Source: Parvibaculum sp. (GTDB taxonomy: Bacteria > Pseudomonadota > Alphaproteobacteria > Parvibaculales > Parvibaculaceae). From it: a stretch of 64,000 nucleotides of DNA. The DNA lies in assembly GCF_019635935.1 (NCBI RefSeq), contig NZ_JAHBYN010000001.1, positions 1,426,001 through 1,490,000 on the forward strand. The letters are read 5' to 3'. The stretch's first letter is position 1. Each line of letters starts with the position of its first letter. The position numbers and the translations under genes are program-made. Of this stretch, positions 45,713 to 54,670 are shown one piece after another. Under the pieces are notes generated by a model. That model was given only the letters and a program-made list of their open reading frames with translations, was not told the DNA's origin and ran no database searches.

Positions 45713-46489
45713 TCAGCCCGTCTGAATCAGCCGCCGCTCCTCACCCTCCAGCACCAGCGCGGTCAGCACGCCGGTCATGTAGGCGCCGGTGTCGAGGCCG
45801 ATGCGGTTGGGGCGGAACTCGACCGTCTCGCGCGGCGTGTGGCCATGCACGACGACCTTGCCGTAAGTGCTTGAGGAATCGAGGAATTCCTCGCGGATCC
45901 ACAACAGATCCTCCTCGATCTGGCGGTGCAGCGCGATGCCGGGGCGCACGCCGGCATGGACGAAGAAATAGTCGCCGAATTCGGCGGTGAGCTGCAGATT
46001 GTCGAGGAATTCCCGATGCTTGTCGGGAATCGTCTCGTTGAAGTGCTGCCGCGCGCGCTCGAAATCCGCCGGATCGTCGGAAAGCGTCAGCTCCGTGATG
46101 CCATAGGAATGCAGCGTCTCGAGCCCGCCATAATATTTCCAGCTGCGGCCGAAGGCGGCGTCCTCCATGAACTGCCGCAGCGCCAGCTCGTGATTGCCCT
46201 TAAGGAAGACGCGCTCGAAGCCGGGCGCGAAATCGCCGGTCAGCCGGTCGAGCACGGCCTTGGATTGCAGCCCGCGATCGACGTAATCGCCGAGGAAAAT
46301 CAATACCTTGTGCAGGTCCGGCGCGCGGGCGGCATCGGCCTCGACAAGCGCCATCAGGGCTTCCAGCAGGTCGTCGCGGCCGTGAATGTCGCCGACCGCA
46401 TAAAGCCGCATGCCGTCGGGCGCCCGCGGCGCGCGCGTCGGCGCCGCCCCGAACCTCTCCCGCAACCGATCGAAAAACCCGCCCGGCAC
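45713..46489 (-). CDS. calcineurin-like metallophosphoesterase (PrpE/ApaH-like Ser/Thr phosphatase)
   Basis: 258 residues with the full metal site: YAVGDIHGRDDLLEALM, IFLGDYVDRGLQSK, FLKGNHELALRQFM, YFFVHAGVRPG and VVVHGHTPRETVEF. Such proteins dephosphorylate proteins or dinucleotide polyphosphates. It lies on the same strand as the Wza-like gene, just upstream in that operon, so a role in reversing kinase signalling can be imagined, but BY-kinases normally use other phosphatase families. Divergent from kdsD. Confidence 0.85.
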   Translation of the reverse strand: MPGGFFDRLRERFGAAPTRAPRAPDGMRLYAVGDIHGRDDLLEALMALVEADAARAPDLHKVLIFLGDYVDRGLQSKAVLDRLTGDFAPGFERVFLKGNHELALRQFMEDAAFGRSWKYYGGLETLHSYGITELTLSDDPADFERARQHFNETIPDKHREFLDNLQLTAEFGDYFFVHAGVRPGIALHRQIEEDLLWIREEFLDSSSTYGKVVVHGHTPRETVEFRPNRIGLDTGAYMTGVLTALVLEGEERRLIQTG

Positions 46490-46629
46490 CTGTCACCTCG
46501 TTTCAATTCGGCCCGACACTACCCGAAATCCCGCGAGATACCGCATAATCCCGCCTGATCCCGCATTCCACCGCATAGGCGCGCCGGTGCCCATGATATA
46601 TAGAGGGCCGGAAATCAGGAGACGACGCC

Positions 46630-47598
46630 TTGCCGCAAGACCTCAAACCCGACCACCTCGCCTCCGCGCGCCGCACGCTTTCCCTTGAAATAGAAGGACT
46701 TAAGGCCCTGATGGCCTCGCTCGACGGCCCCTTCACCGAGGCGGTCGAAGCGCTCGGCACGGTCGCCGGCCGCGTCATCGTCACCGGCATGGGCAAGTCC
46801 GGCCATGTCGCGCGCAAGATCGCCGCCACCCTCGCCTCCACCGGCACCCCGGCTCAGTTCGTCCATCCCGGCGAGGCGAGCCATGGCGATCTCGGCATGA
46901 TCGTCAATGGCGACGCGATCCTTGCGATCTCGAAATCCGGTGAAGTTTCAGAGCTTTACAGCATCATATCGCATGCGAAACGGTTCGCGATCCCCCTCAT
47001 CGCGATCACCCAGGAGCGGACCAGCGCACTCGGCCGCGCCGCCGACATCGCGCTTCTGCTGCCCAAGGCCGAGGAGGCCTGCCCCAACAAGCTGGCGCCG
47101 ACCACTTCGACCACCATGCAGCTCGCGCTGGGCGACGCGATCGCCATGGCGCTGATCGAGCGCAAGGGCTTTTCTGCCAAGGATTTCAAGGTCTTCCACC
47201 CCGGCGGCAAGCTCGGCGCCATGCTGACCCATGTCGGCGAGATCATGCATAGCGGCGACGAACTGCCGCTGGCCGACCCCGACATGCCGATGTCGGAGGC
47301 GCTGCTGGTGATGTCGCAAAAAAGCCTTGGCTGCGTTGGCGTTATCGACGAGGCGGGGCGCCTGCTCGGCATGATCACCGACGGCGACATCCGCCGCCAC
47401 GCGGGCGACGGCTTCCTGCAGCGCCGCACGGCCGAGATCATGACCGCGAAACCGATCACGGTCGGCCCGGAAATGCTCGCCTCCGAGGCGGTCAAGATAT
47501 TGAATGAAAAGAAGAAAACCAATCTCTTCGTGGTCGAGAACGGCAAGCCCGTCGGCGTCGTCCATATCCACGACTTCCTGAAAATCGGCGTCGTCTGA
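46630..47598 (+). CDS. kdsD: arabinose-5-phosphate isomerase (KdsD/KpsF)
   Basis: KdsD converts ribulose-5-phosphate to arabinose-5-phosphate, the entry to Kdo for LPS. A SIS domain shows IVTGMGKSGHVARKIAATLA, STGTPAQFVHPGEASHGDLG and ISKSGEVSEL; residues ~205-322 hold two CBS domains (GVIDEAGRLLGMITDGDIRR and FVVENGKPVGVVHIHDFL). Start is TTG 46630 with CAGGAGA upstream; there is no in-frame ATG in the right place. Length 322 is normal. Confidence 0.92.
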   Translation: MPQDLKPDHLASARRTLSLEIEGLKALMASLDGPFTEAVEALGTVAGRVIVTGMGKSGHVARKIAATLASTGTPAQFVHPGEASHGDLGMIVNGDAILAISKSGEVSELYSIISHAKRFAIPLIAITQERTSALGRAADIALLLPKAEEACPNKLAPTTSTTMQLALGDAIAMALIERKGFSAKDFKVFHPGGKLGAMLTHVGEIMHSGDELPLADPDMPMSEALLVMSQKSLGCVGVIDEAGRLLGMITDGDIRRHAGDGFLQRRTAEIMTAKPITVGPEMLASEAVKILNEKKKTNLFVVENGKPVGVVHIHDFLKIGVV

Positions 47599-47617
47599 CA
47601 GCCCGGCCCGGACCCGC

Positions 47618-47635
47618 CTGTCACCCGGCTGTCAC
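47618..47635 (+). promoter_or_regulatory. Pho-box-like direct repeat 1
   Basis: Two copies of CTGTCAC separated by CCGG, giving an 11-base period, the spacing recognised by PhoB dimers. It lies 20 bases after the kdsD stop and points rightward. Confidence 0.5.
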
Positions 47636-47709
47636 AAACCACCGCCGGCGGCGAATCTTCCCGCCCGGGCAGTGCAATAGCGCCCGGCCCTCACCCGTCG
47701 CATCGACAA

Positions 47710-47738
47710 CTGTCATCGATCTGTCAAAAATCTGTCAC
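47710..47738 (+). promoter_or_regulatory. Pho-box-like triple repeat 2
   Basis: CTGTCAT, CTGTCAA and CTGTCAC start at 47710, 47721 and 47732 with 4-base A/T-rich spacers CGAT and AAAT. This matches the classical PhoB box (CTGTCAT-N4-CTGTCA) almost exactly, with a third half-site. The transcript it would control is unclear: the next gene on this strand is the TetR regulator 331 bases away. Confidence 0.65.
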
Positions 47739-48004
47739 ACGCATTTCGGAAGCGACCGCGGCCTCGACCGGTTCCGCACGCTGCTGCGTTGGCGGAATGC
47801 GTCCTTTGCCACAATGGCAAGTCGGATTCGAAAACCACCGACGCTTTTCGTGGCTGGCAAAATTCCGGAGAGGCGTTCAGCTCGGGAAAACCGAGTTCAT
47901 CATTTCATCCAACGGTCGAACCTGTCACGAAATCGTGCCGTCATCCGTCATTGAGCCGATGGACATGCGCCCCGATATGCCTTCGGTCCGGCGCACGACC
48001 CCTG

Positions 48005-48061
48005 TTGACAGCCGCGGCCGGGGCGGGCATGTTTCAAACATACCAACCGGTCGGTTTGTTT
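48005..48061 (+). promoter_or_regulatory. tetR promoter with overlapping palindromic operator
   Basis: A consensus -35 TTGACA (48005-48010), a 17-base spacer and CATGTT (48028-48033) form a good sigma-70 promoter. Immediately downstream 48036-48061 is a 26-base palindrome centred on CCGG, AAACATACCAACC facing GGTCGGTTTGTTT, with 11 of 13 positions paired. It covers the predicted start of transcription and ends 7 bases before the TetR ATG, the expected position for autorepression of the whole operon. Confidence 0.75.
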
Positions 48062-48068
48062 AAAAATC

Positions 48069-48728
48069 ATGACAAGCGACGTTCTCAGCACCGAGGCCCC
48101 GAAGGCCGAAGCGCAGGCCGAAACCGACGGACGCCATGTCCGCGGCGACCGGACGCGGCAGGCCTTGCTCGAAGCGGCCTTCTCGGAAATCTACGAACAG
48201 GGCTTCCGGTCGGCGCGCCTCAACGAGATCGTCGCCCGGGCCGGCTGCACCAAGGGCTCGCTCTATCACCACTTCCCCGACAAACATGCGCTGGGCATCG
48301 CGGCAGCGGCGGAGTTCATCGGCACATATATAAGAGAGGTCTGGATTGAGCCGCTCGGCAAAGCCGCCGACCCGCTGGCCGCGATCCGCGCCATCATCGA
48401 GCGCCATGCCGAGGGCGGCGTCGGCGTCGACCCGCGCTTCGGCTGCCCCTACCAGAATCTCAGCCAGGAGCTTTCCGGCATCGATGCCGGCTTCCAGGAA
48501 ATTTTCACCGGCCTTTTCGAACGCTGGCGCGACGCCGTGGCGGACGCGCTGACGCGAGGCCAGACGGCGGGCGCGGTGCGCCGCGACATCGACCCCCAAT
48601 GCGTGGCGACGCTGATCGTCGCCAGCCATCAGGGCGTCGTCAGCATGATCAAGGCGACGCAGGACCTCGATGTGGGTCATGCGGCCGCAACGGCATTTTT
48701 CGGCTATCTGGAAAGCCTCAGGCCGTAG
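48069..48728 (+). CDS. TetR/AcrR-family transcriptional regulator
   Basis: 219 residues. The DNA-binding domain is typical: TRQALLEAAFSEIYEQGFRS then LNEIVARAGCTKGSLYHHFP and DKHALGIA. The ligand-binding half is helical, with RFGCPYQNLSQELS suggesting the TetR_C_6-like group. It starts 7 bases after the palindromic operator and precedes the RND gene by 27 bases, so it most likely represses its own operon until a lipid-like or hydrophobic ligand binds. No ribosome binding site is obvious, so it may be translated poorly or from a short leader. Confidence 0.9.
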   Translation: MTSDVLSTEAPKAEAQAETDGRHVRGDRTRQALLEAAFSEIYEQGFRSARLNEIVARAGCTKGSLYHHFPDKHALGIAAAAEFIGTYIREVWIEPLGKAADPLAAIRAIIERHAEGGVGVDPRFGCPYQNLSQELSGIDAGFQEIFTGLFERWRDAVADALTRGQTAGAVRRDIDPQCVATLIVASHQGVVSMIKATQDLDVGHAAATAFFGYLESLRP

Positions 48729-48755
48729 ACCGGCCGGCGGGGCAAGTGAGGGACC

Positions 48756-51086
48756 ATGAACGATTGGGTCGTCGCCTATGGCAGGGCGATTGTGAAGTTC
48801 CGCTGGCTGGTGGTGCTGATGTCGGTCGCGGGCGTGCTTTATCTGGCAAGCGGCGGGCGCTTCATCGAGTTCTCGAACGACTACCGCTATTTCTTCACCG
48901 ACCAGAACCCGAACCTTCAGGCCTTCGAGCGGCTGGAGCGGACCTATACGAGCCCCGACACGCTGCTCTGGGTGCTGAAGCCCCATGAAGGCAAGGTGAC
49001 GACGCCGGAACGGCTGGCCATCATCAAGGAAATCACCGAACGCGCCTGGCAGACGCCCTTCTCGACCCGCATCGACAGCCTGACCAACTACCAGCACACG
49101 AAAGCCGAGAACGACGACCTGACGGTGCGCGACCTTGTGGAAGACCCGGCAAGCCTCGACGCCGCCGGTGCGGCAGCGGTGGGCGCCATCGCGCTCGGCG
49201 AACCGGTGATCGCCAACCGCCTGATCTCCGAGGACGAAACGACGACCGCCATCGTCGCCACATTGCGTATGCCGCGCGACGACCAGCAGGCGACGGCGGA
49301 AGCGATGGCGTCCGCCCGCGCGCTGCTGGCCGACATGCGCGCCAAACATCCCGACATCCGCTTCGAGCTGACGGGCTCGGTGGCGCTCGGCAATTCATTT
49401 GCCGAAGCCGCCCAGCGCGACCTCTCGACGCTGACGCCGGCGATGTATCTGGTGCTGGCGCTGACGGTCTTCTTCCTGACGCGCTCGATCCCCGGCACCA
49501 TCGCGACGATCCTGGTCGTCACGCTGTCGGCGGCCGCCGCCATGGGCCTCGTGATGGGCTGGTTCGGCGTCAAGCTGACGCCGCCTTCGTCGGGCGCCCC
49601 GACCATCATCCTGACCATCGCGGTCGCCGATTCGATCCATATTCTGGTCACCATGCTGATCGAGATGCGGCGCGGCTTGAGCAAACACGACGCCATTGTC
49701 GAGAGCCTGCGCGTCAACTGGGGGCCGGTGTTCCTGACCAGCGTGACCACCGCCATCGGTTTTGCGAGCCTCAACTTCTCCGACGCGCCGCCCTTCCGCG
49801 ACCTCGGCAACACGGCCGCCGTCGGCGCGCTGATCGCCTGGTTCCTGTCGGTGACGCTCCTGCCGGCGCTTGCCGCCATCCTGCCGATGAAGGCCAAGGA
49901 CACGCTGGTCCGGCAGAGCGAATTCATGGGCCGCATCGCCGAAGTGGTGATCGCCAATCGCCGCGTGCTGCTGGTCGGCATGGTGGTGGTGATCGCCGGC
50001 CTTGCGACGCTCCTGCCGCGCTTCACCTTCAACGACCGCTTCGTCACCTATTTCGACGAACGCATGGAGTTTCGCGTCGCCTCCGACTGGGCGGCCGACA
50101 ACCTGACCGGCATCTACCAGATCAGCTATTCGCTGGGATCGGGCGAGACGGGCGGCGTGTCGAACCCCGAATATGTGGAAAAGCTCGAGGACTTCGCCAA
50201 CTGGTTCCGCACCCAGCCGGAAGTCGTCCACGTCTCGACCTTCTCCGACGTGATGAAGCGCATCAACAAGAGCATGCATGGCGACAACGAAAGCTATTAC
50301 CGCGTGCCCGACGACCGCGACATGGCGGCGCAATTCCTGCTGCTCTACGAAATGTCGCTGCCCTACGGCCTCGATCTCAATGACCAGATCAATGTCGACA
50401 AGTCGGCGACCAAGCTGACGCTGACGCTGACCGACATTTCGACCGTCGAGATGCAGGGGCTGATCAACCGCGCCGACGACTGGCTGAGGACGAACGCGCC
50501 GGAACATATGTATTCCTATCCGGCGGGACAGGCGGTGATGTTTGCCTTTATCGGCCGCAACAACTTCAACGCGATGACGACCGGCACGGCGATCGCGCTG
50601 GTGCTGATCTCGGCCTGTCTGATGCTGGCGCTCCGCAATCTCCGCCTCGGCATCGTCAGCCTGATCCCGAACCTGACGCCGCCGATCGCCGCCTTCGGCA
50701 TTCTGGCGCTCTTCACCACCGAGGTCGGCTTCTGGTCGACCTTCGTGATCGCGACGGCGCTGGGGCTGATTGTCGACGCGACGGTGCATTTCCTGTCGAA
50801 ATACCGCCGCGCCAGCATCGAACAGGGCAAATCGCCGGAGGACAGCGTGCGCTACGCCTTCTCGACGGTGGGCACCGCGCTCTGGGTCTCGACCTTCGTG
50901 CTGGTGATCGGCTTTGCGATCCTGGCGCTCTCGCCCTTCAAGGTTAACGCGATGCTGGGCATCATGGTGGCATTGACGGTCGCGGTGGCGCTCGTTATCG
51001 ACTTCCTGCTGCTGCCGGCGCTGCTGATCGCGATCGACCGGCGCAAGCGCGCGGCGCCCGCCCCCGCGGCGGCAACCGCGGACTGA
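48756..51086 (+). CDS. RND/MMPL-family transporter
   Basis: A 776-residue inner-membrane protein with the RND layout of two repeats. Each has one helix, a large periplasmic domain (residues ~40-215 and ~430-600) and five further helices. The first repeat shows SSGAPTIILTIAVADSIHIL and the second FVIATALGLIVDATVHFLSK, the proton-relay Asp regions of MMPL/SSD proteins. It is shorter than drug-efflux RND pumps and has no membrane-fusion partner, but is followed by a LolA-like periplasmic protein and an outer-membrane barrel. That trio suggests movement of a lipid or hydrophobic molecule between membranes. Confidence 0.88.
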   Translation: MNDWVVAYGRAIVKFRWLVVLMSVAGVLYLASGGRFIEFSNDYRYFFTDQNPNLQAFERLERTYTSPDTLLWVLKPHEGKVTTPERLAIIKEITERAWQTPFSTRIDSLTNYQHTKAENDDLTVRDLVEDPASLDAAGAAAVGAIALGEPVIANRLISEDETTTAIVATLRMPRDDQQATAEAMASARALLADMRAKHPDIRFELTGSVALGNSFAEAAQRDLSTLTPAMYLVLALTVFFLTRSIPGTIATILVVTLSAAAAMGLVMGWFGVKLTPPSSGAPTIILTIAVADSIHILVTMLIEMRRGLSKHDAIVESLRVNWGPVFLTSVTTAIGFASLNFSDAPPFRDLGNTAAVGALIAWFLSVTLLPALAAILPMKAKDTLVRQSEFMGRIAEVVIANRRVLLVGMVVVIAGLATLLPRFTFNDRFVTYFDERMEFRVASDWAADNLTGIYQISYSLGSGETGGVSNPEYVEKLEDFANWFRTQPEVVHVSTFSDVMKRINKSMHGDNESYYRVPDDRDMAAQFLLLYEMSLPYGLDLNDQINVDKSATKLTLTLTDISTVEMQGLINRADDWLRTNAPEHMYSYPAGQAVMFAFIGRNNFNAMTTGTAIALVLISACLMLALRNLRLGIVSLIPNLTPPIAAFGILALFTTEVGFWSTFVIATALGLIVDATVHFLSKYRRASIEQGKSPEDSVRYAFSTVGTALWVSTFVLVIGFAILALSPFKVNAMLGIMVALTVAVALVIDFLLLPALLIAIDRRKRAAPAPAAATAD

Positions 51087-51152
51087 CCGCGGACCGAACG
51101 AAAGCCGGCGGCATTTTTCGCCGGTCCGACGACGACAACATGGAGGTAAGTC

Positions 51153-51983
51153 ATGCCGATCCGGATTCTTTCAGGCAGTGTGGGCTTCGCGCTCGCCGCG
51201 ATGCTGGCGCTCCCCTTAAGCGCCGAGCCCGTGTCGCTGCCCGACGACCCCGAGGCCAAGGGCCGCGCCATCGCCGAGGAAACGGACCGCCGCAACAAGG
51301 GCTTCGGCGACAGCCGCGCCTCGATGCACATGATCCTCGAAAATGCCTATGGCGAAACCAGTACGCGCGAGCTGCGCTCGATGACGCTGGAAAAGCCGAA
51401 CCCGAACGAAGGTGACTGGACGCTGAACGTCTTCGACAAGCCCCGCGATGTCGACGGCACGGCGCTCTTGACTCATGCGCGCATTCTCGACCCGGACGAC
51501 CAGTGGATGTATCTGCCGGCGGTGAAGCGCGTGAAGCGCATTTCCTCGGTCAACAAGTCGGGCCCCTTCATGGGCAGCGAATTCGCCTTCGAGGATTTCT
51601 CCTCCACCGAAATCGACAAATACGGCTACAAATGGCTGCGCGACGAAGCCTGCCCGGAGCCGGTGGCCGACCGCACCTGCCATGTGACCGAACGCACGCC
51701 GCTGTATGAACATTCGGGCTATACGCGCCAGATCGCCTGGACCGACACGACCGACTATCAGCCGCGCAAGATCGAATATTACGACCGCAAGGACGAGCTG
51801 CTGAAAACGCTGTCGATGACCGACTACAATCTCCATCAGGGAAAGTTCTGGCGGGCGCACGACCTCTACATGCAGAACGTCGTCACCGGCAAATCGACGC
51901 GCCTGACCTGGGAAAGCTTCGAGTTCGGCACCGGGCTGACGCAGAACGATTTCAGCACCAACGCGCTGCAACGCGCGCGCTGA
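51153..51983 (+). CDS. LolA-like periplasmic protein (outer membrane lipoprotein-sorting family)
   Basis: 276 residues with a signal peptide (GFALAAMLALPLSAEP). The mature part matches the LolA_like family found next to RND transporters: ADETDRR-type start, RASMHMILENAYGETSTREL, DVDGTALLTHARILDPDDQW, MYLPAVKRVKRISSVNKSG and FMGSEFAFEDFSS. Its fold is an open beta-barrel that shields acyl chains, so it may carry a lipid from the RND pump to the outer membrane. A ribosome binding site GGAGG is present before ATG 51153. It is co-transcribed with the RND and barrel genes. Confidence 0.85.
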   Translation: MPIRILSGSVGFALAAMLALPLSAEPVSLPDDPEAKGRAIAEETDRRNKGFGDSRASMHMILENAYGETSTRELRSMTLEKPNPNEGDWTLNVFDKPRDVDGTALLTHARILDPDDQWMYLPAVKRVKRISSVNKSGPFMGSEFAFEDFSSTEIDKYGYKWLRDEACPEPVADRTCHVTERTPLYEHSGYTRQIAWTDTTDYQPRKIEYYDRKDELLKTLSMTDYNLHQGKFWRAHDLYMQNVVTGKSTRLTWESFEFGTGLTQNDFSTNALQRAR

Positions 51984-52011
51984 CGCGGCAGAGATTTCCG
52001 GGGGGTTCGAT

Positions 52012-53217
52012 ATGCGTTCGACACACATGCTGGCCGGCGCCGCCGCTTTTGCGGCGCTGGCGACCGCGGCGGCGGCCGATCCGCTCGATATAAGGGTCCG
52101 CGGCTATGTGGAACCGGAGCTGCAGGCCTTCATCGAAAGCGGCAACGTCTCGGGACAGCGGCGCTGGAACGCCTCCGTCGCGACGGAAGTCAGCTTCGAG
52201 AGTTTCTGGGACAATTCGAACCAGTGGATCGTCGTCAAACCCTTCGCGCGGCTCGACCTGCGCGACGGCAACCGCAGCCATGCCGACATGCGCGAGGCGA
52301 AATATGCCCGCGCCATCGACAATTGGGAATTCCGCATCGGCATCGACAAGGTGTTCTGGGGCGTGACGGAGGCGGTGCATCTCGTCGATATCATCAACCA
52401 GTCCGATTTCGTGGAGAGCATCGACGGCGAGGAAAAGCTCGGCCAGCCGATGGTGATGGTTTCGACCGTGCAGGAATTCGGTACCTTGACCGGCTATCTG
52501 TTGCCGTTCTTTCGCGAACGCACCTTTCCGGGCCGGAAGGGCCGTCCCGCCTTCGACATACCCGTCGACGACAAGCAGACGCTGTATGAGAGCGGCGCCG
52601 AGGAGCGCCATGTCGACTTCGCGCTGCGCTACGCCAACACGTTCGACATCTGGGATGTCGGCGTGGGCTACTTCCAGGGCACCAACCGCAACCCGCTGCT
52701 GCTGCCGGGCCTCGATGGGGGCGGCAATCCGGTGCTGGTGCCCTTCTACGCACAGGCCAGGCGCGTTTCGACCGATGTGCAGGCGACGTCGGGCGCCTGG
52801 CTCTACAAATTCGAGGGCTTCTGGCAGGAGCAGTTGAACGCGCAGCACCTGCAGGCGACCGGCGGCATCGAATATACGTTCTACGGGATTTTCGACACGC
52901 CCTCCGATGTCGGCCTCGTCGCCGAATATGTCTGGGACGATCGCGGCGCCAATCCGCAGAACCCTTTCGCCAACGACGCCTTTCTGGCGCTGCGCTGGAC
53001 GCCCAACGACGCGGCCTCGACAGCGGTGCTGGCGGGAACGACGGTCGATCTCGACACGCAGGCGCTCGGCTTTTCCATCGAGGCGGAACGCCGCTTCGGC
53101 GACGACTTTTTCGTGTCGCTCGAAGGCCGCTTCTTCGCCAACGTGCCGCGCACCGACCCGCTCTTCTCCTATAGCGACGACAGCTTCCTGCAACTGCGCA
53201 TCGCCCGCTATTTCTGA
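52012..53217 (+). CDS. outer-membrane beta-barrel protein of the RND operon
   Basis: 401 residues with a signal peptide (MLAGAAAFAALATAAAA) and many amphipathic strands, ending in the outer-membrane signature LQLRIARYF with a C-terminal Phe. The first part has VRGYVEPELQAFIESG and FWDNSNQWIVVKPFARLDLR. Such barrels regularly follow RND plus LolA-like genes. It could be the outer-membrane acceptor for the transported molecule. SD GGGGGG lies before ATG 52012. Convergent with the next barrel gene. Confidence 0.78.
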   Translation: MRSTHMLAGAAAFAALATAAAADPLDIRVRGYVEPELQAFIESGNVSGQRRWNASVATEVSFESFWDNSNQWIVVKPFARLDLRDGNRSHADMREAKYARAIDNWEFRIGIDKVFWGVTEAVHLVDIINQSDFVESIDGEEKLGQPMVMVSTVQEFGTLTGYLLPFFRERTFPGRKGRPAFDIPVDDKQTLYESGAEERHVDFALRYANTFDIWDVGVGYFQGTNRNPLLLPGLDGGGNPVLVPFYAQARRVSTDVQATSGAWLYKFEGFWQEQLNAQHLQATGGIEYTFYGIFDTPSDVGLVAEYVWDDRGANPQNPFANDAFLALRWTPNDAASTAVLAGTTVDLDTQALGFSIEAERRFGDDFFVSLEGRFFANVPRTDPLFSYSDDSFLQLRIARYF

Positions 53218-53257
53218 GCGGCGTAAGCGGGCGGCCGCGCAAACCGATCCGTCACGT

Positions 53258-54442
53258 TCAGAACCGGCCGGAGATCCGGATATAGAAGTCGCGATCCTCG
53301 CGCGGCCGCAGCACGCCGGCCGGAATGTCGATCTCCTCGCGCAGCCGATAGCGCGCTTCCATCGACCATTGCGGCGTGAAACGCCACTGGTAGCGTATCT
53401 CCGACAAGGCGTCATTACCGCGAAAATCGCCCGAGAGCAGCCAGCCGGCATCGATGCGCGCATGGACAAGGCCGAGATTGTGGCCCGGCGCGATGTCGTA
53501 AAGGCTGAGCGCCGCCTGCCAGGCCAGCCCGCCGGCATCGCCCGTATTGCCCGAACCGGTGACGGTGGCGCGCGGCGTGTTGGGCGCATAGCCGATCTCG
53601 AAGCCGGGCACCAGCCGCAACCCCGCCTCGGTGAGGCGCCAGCTCGCGGCCATGCGGCCGACCAGCGTGATGTAGTCCTCACGCCGCGAAAACGCCGTGC
53701 CGTCCGACGCCAGCGCCGCCGGCATCCAGGTGACGCCGATCATGCGCTGCACGACGGGTCCGAGTGGTTCGGTCGCCTCAAGTCCGGCAAAGATCGTGAC
53801 GCGGCTGGCATCTTCGGAAAAATCGAGCGGCGTGCGCACCGCCGAGCCCGGCCCCTCGCGATGATTGTGTTCGAGCACCAGATGAGCACGCCAGCCGGGC
53901 AGCTGGTGGCGGTAATGCAGCCCGTCGGTCCAGGTGATGTCGATATTGGGGCTGTCGTTGCGGTCGAGCCCCTTGGAGGCGACGCCCTGAAGCGCGAACT
54001 GCGTCTGGAAGCGGCCAAGCCGCAGCGACCAGGGCCGCGCCTTGTCGGCATAGTCGAGATAGAATTCGTCGAGCGTGCTCTCACCCAGTTCCATGCCGGT
54101 CGAGGTCGTGGCATAGCCATGCAACTGGAATCCGTGCCCGGTCTGGTGCTGCCCGTAGCGACCGGCGAAACGCGTACGGAAATGCAGATGGTCGCCGAGA
54201 TCGCGCTCGGCAGCCAGACGCAACCGCCCGCGCAGCGCGCGGCTGTCGCTCTGCGTACCGTTGCGGGCCTTGCGTTCACTGTCGAAATAGCCGGCGCGGA
54301 TGTCGCCGCTGAAACGCCAGCCCGTCTCTTCGGCCTGCGCCGCTGACGCGGCCAGCGCGGTCGCAAGCGCAACGACGACGGCACGGGCCTGCCGGTGCCG
54401 GCCGGGGTGTGGCAAAACCCTGTCGATCGAGCGTCCGGTCAT
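53258..54442 (-). CDS. outer-membrane beta-barrel / alginate-export-like porin
   Basis: 394 residues. A signal-like segment (AVVVALATALAASAAQAEET) precedes a long series of amphipathic strands: WRFSGDIRAGYFDSERKARN, LHFRTRFAGRYGQHQTGHGF, RPWSLRLGRFQTQFALQGVA, with terminal FYIRISGRF. The order and spacing suggest a 16-18-stranded barrel of the alginate-export type. The substrate is unknown. ATG 54442 gives a long n-region before the signal; GTG/TTG starts nearer the signal are possible. It is 25 bases downstream of a small membrane-protein gene on the same strand. Confidence 0.72.
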   Translation of the reverse strand: MTGRSIDRVLPHPGRHRQARAVVVALATALAASAAQAEETGWRFSGDIRAGYFDSERKARNGTQSDSRALRGRLRLAAERDLGDHLHFRTRFAGRYGQHQTGHGFQLHGYATTSTGMELGESTLDEFYLDYADKARPWSLRLGRFQTQFALQGVASKGLDRNDSPNIDITWTDGLHYRHQLPGWRAHLVLEHNHREGPGSAVRTPLDFSEDASRVTIFAGLEATEPLGPVVQRMIGVTWMPAALASDGTAFSRREDYITLVGRMAASWRLTEAGLRLVPGFEIGYAPNTPRATVTGSGNTGDAGGLAWQAALSLYDIAPGHNLGLVHARIDAGWLLSGDFRGNDALSEIRYQWRFTPQWSMEARYRLREEIDIPAGVLRPREDRDFYIRISGRF

Positions 54443-54467
54443 CCGCCTTCCGATCCCGACCAACGGC

Positions 54468-54656
54468 TCATGGCGTGGGCGTGCCGCCGATCCGCCGCAG
54501 CATTTCCCAAACTGGCACCGCCGCCGCACCGCCGACAAGGCCGCTGACATAGGACGGGATGTCGGCATTGAACAGCCAGTTCCACAAAAGACCGGCAAGA
54601 ATGCTCGCCAGCAGCATCGCGCCGAGCGTGATCAGCCATCTAGTCCAGAGCGCCAT
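54468..54656 (-). CDS. small membrane protein, 62 aa
   Basis: The start ATG at 54656 has a strong Shine-Dalgarno (GGGGAGGATATC). The product has two hydrophobic helices: WLITLGAMLLASILAGLLWN and SYVSGLVGGAAAVPVWEML, and a short polar C-terminus. It has no recognised family. It precedes the alginate-export-like barrel gene and is divergent from the site-2 protease gene, with an inverted repeat between them. Confidence 0.65.
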   Translation of the reverse strand: MALWTRWLITLGAMLLASILAGLLWNWLFNADIPSYVSGLVGGAAAVPVWEMLRRIGGTPTP

Positions 54657-54670
54657 GATATCCTCCCCGG

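Noticed and set aside
47789..48349. Open frame with a CVLCH motif near its start that could suggest a small c-type cytochrome
   Set aside because: It has no signal peptide, runs through the tetR promoter and operator and far into the tetR gene in another frame, and shows no further cytochrome features.
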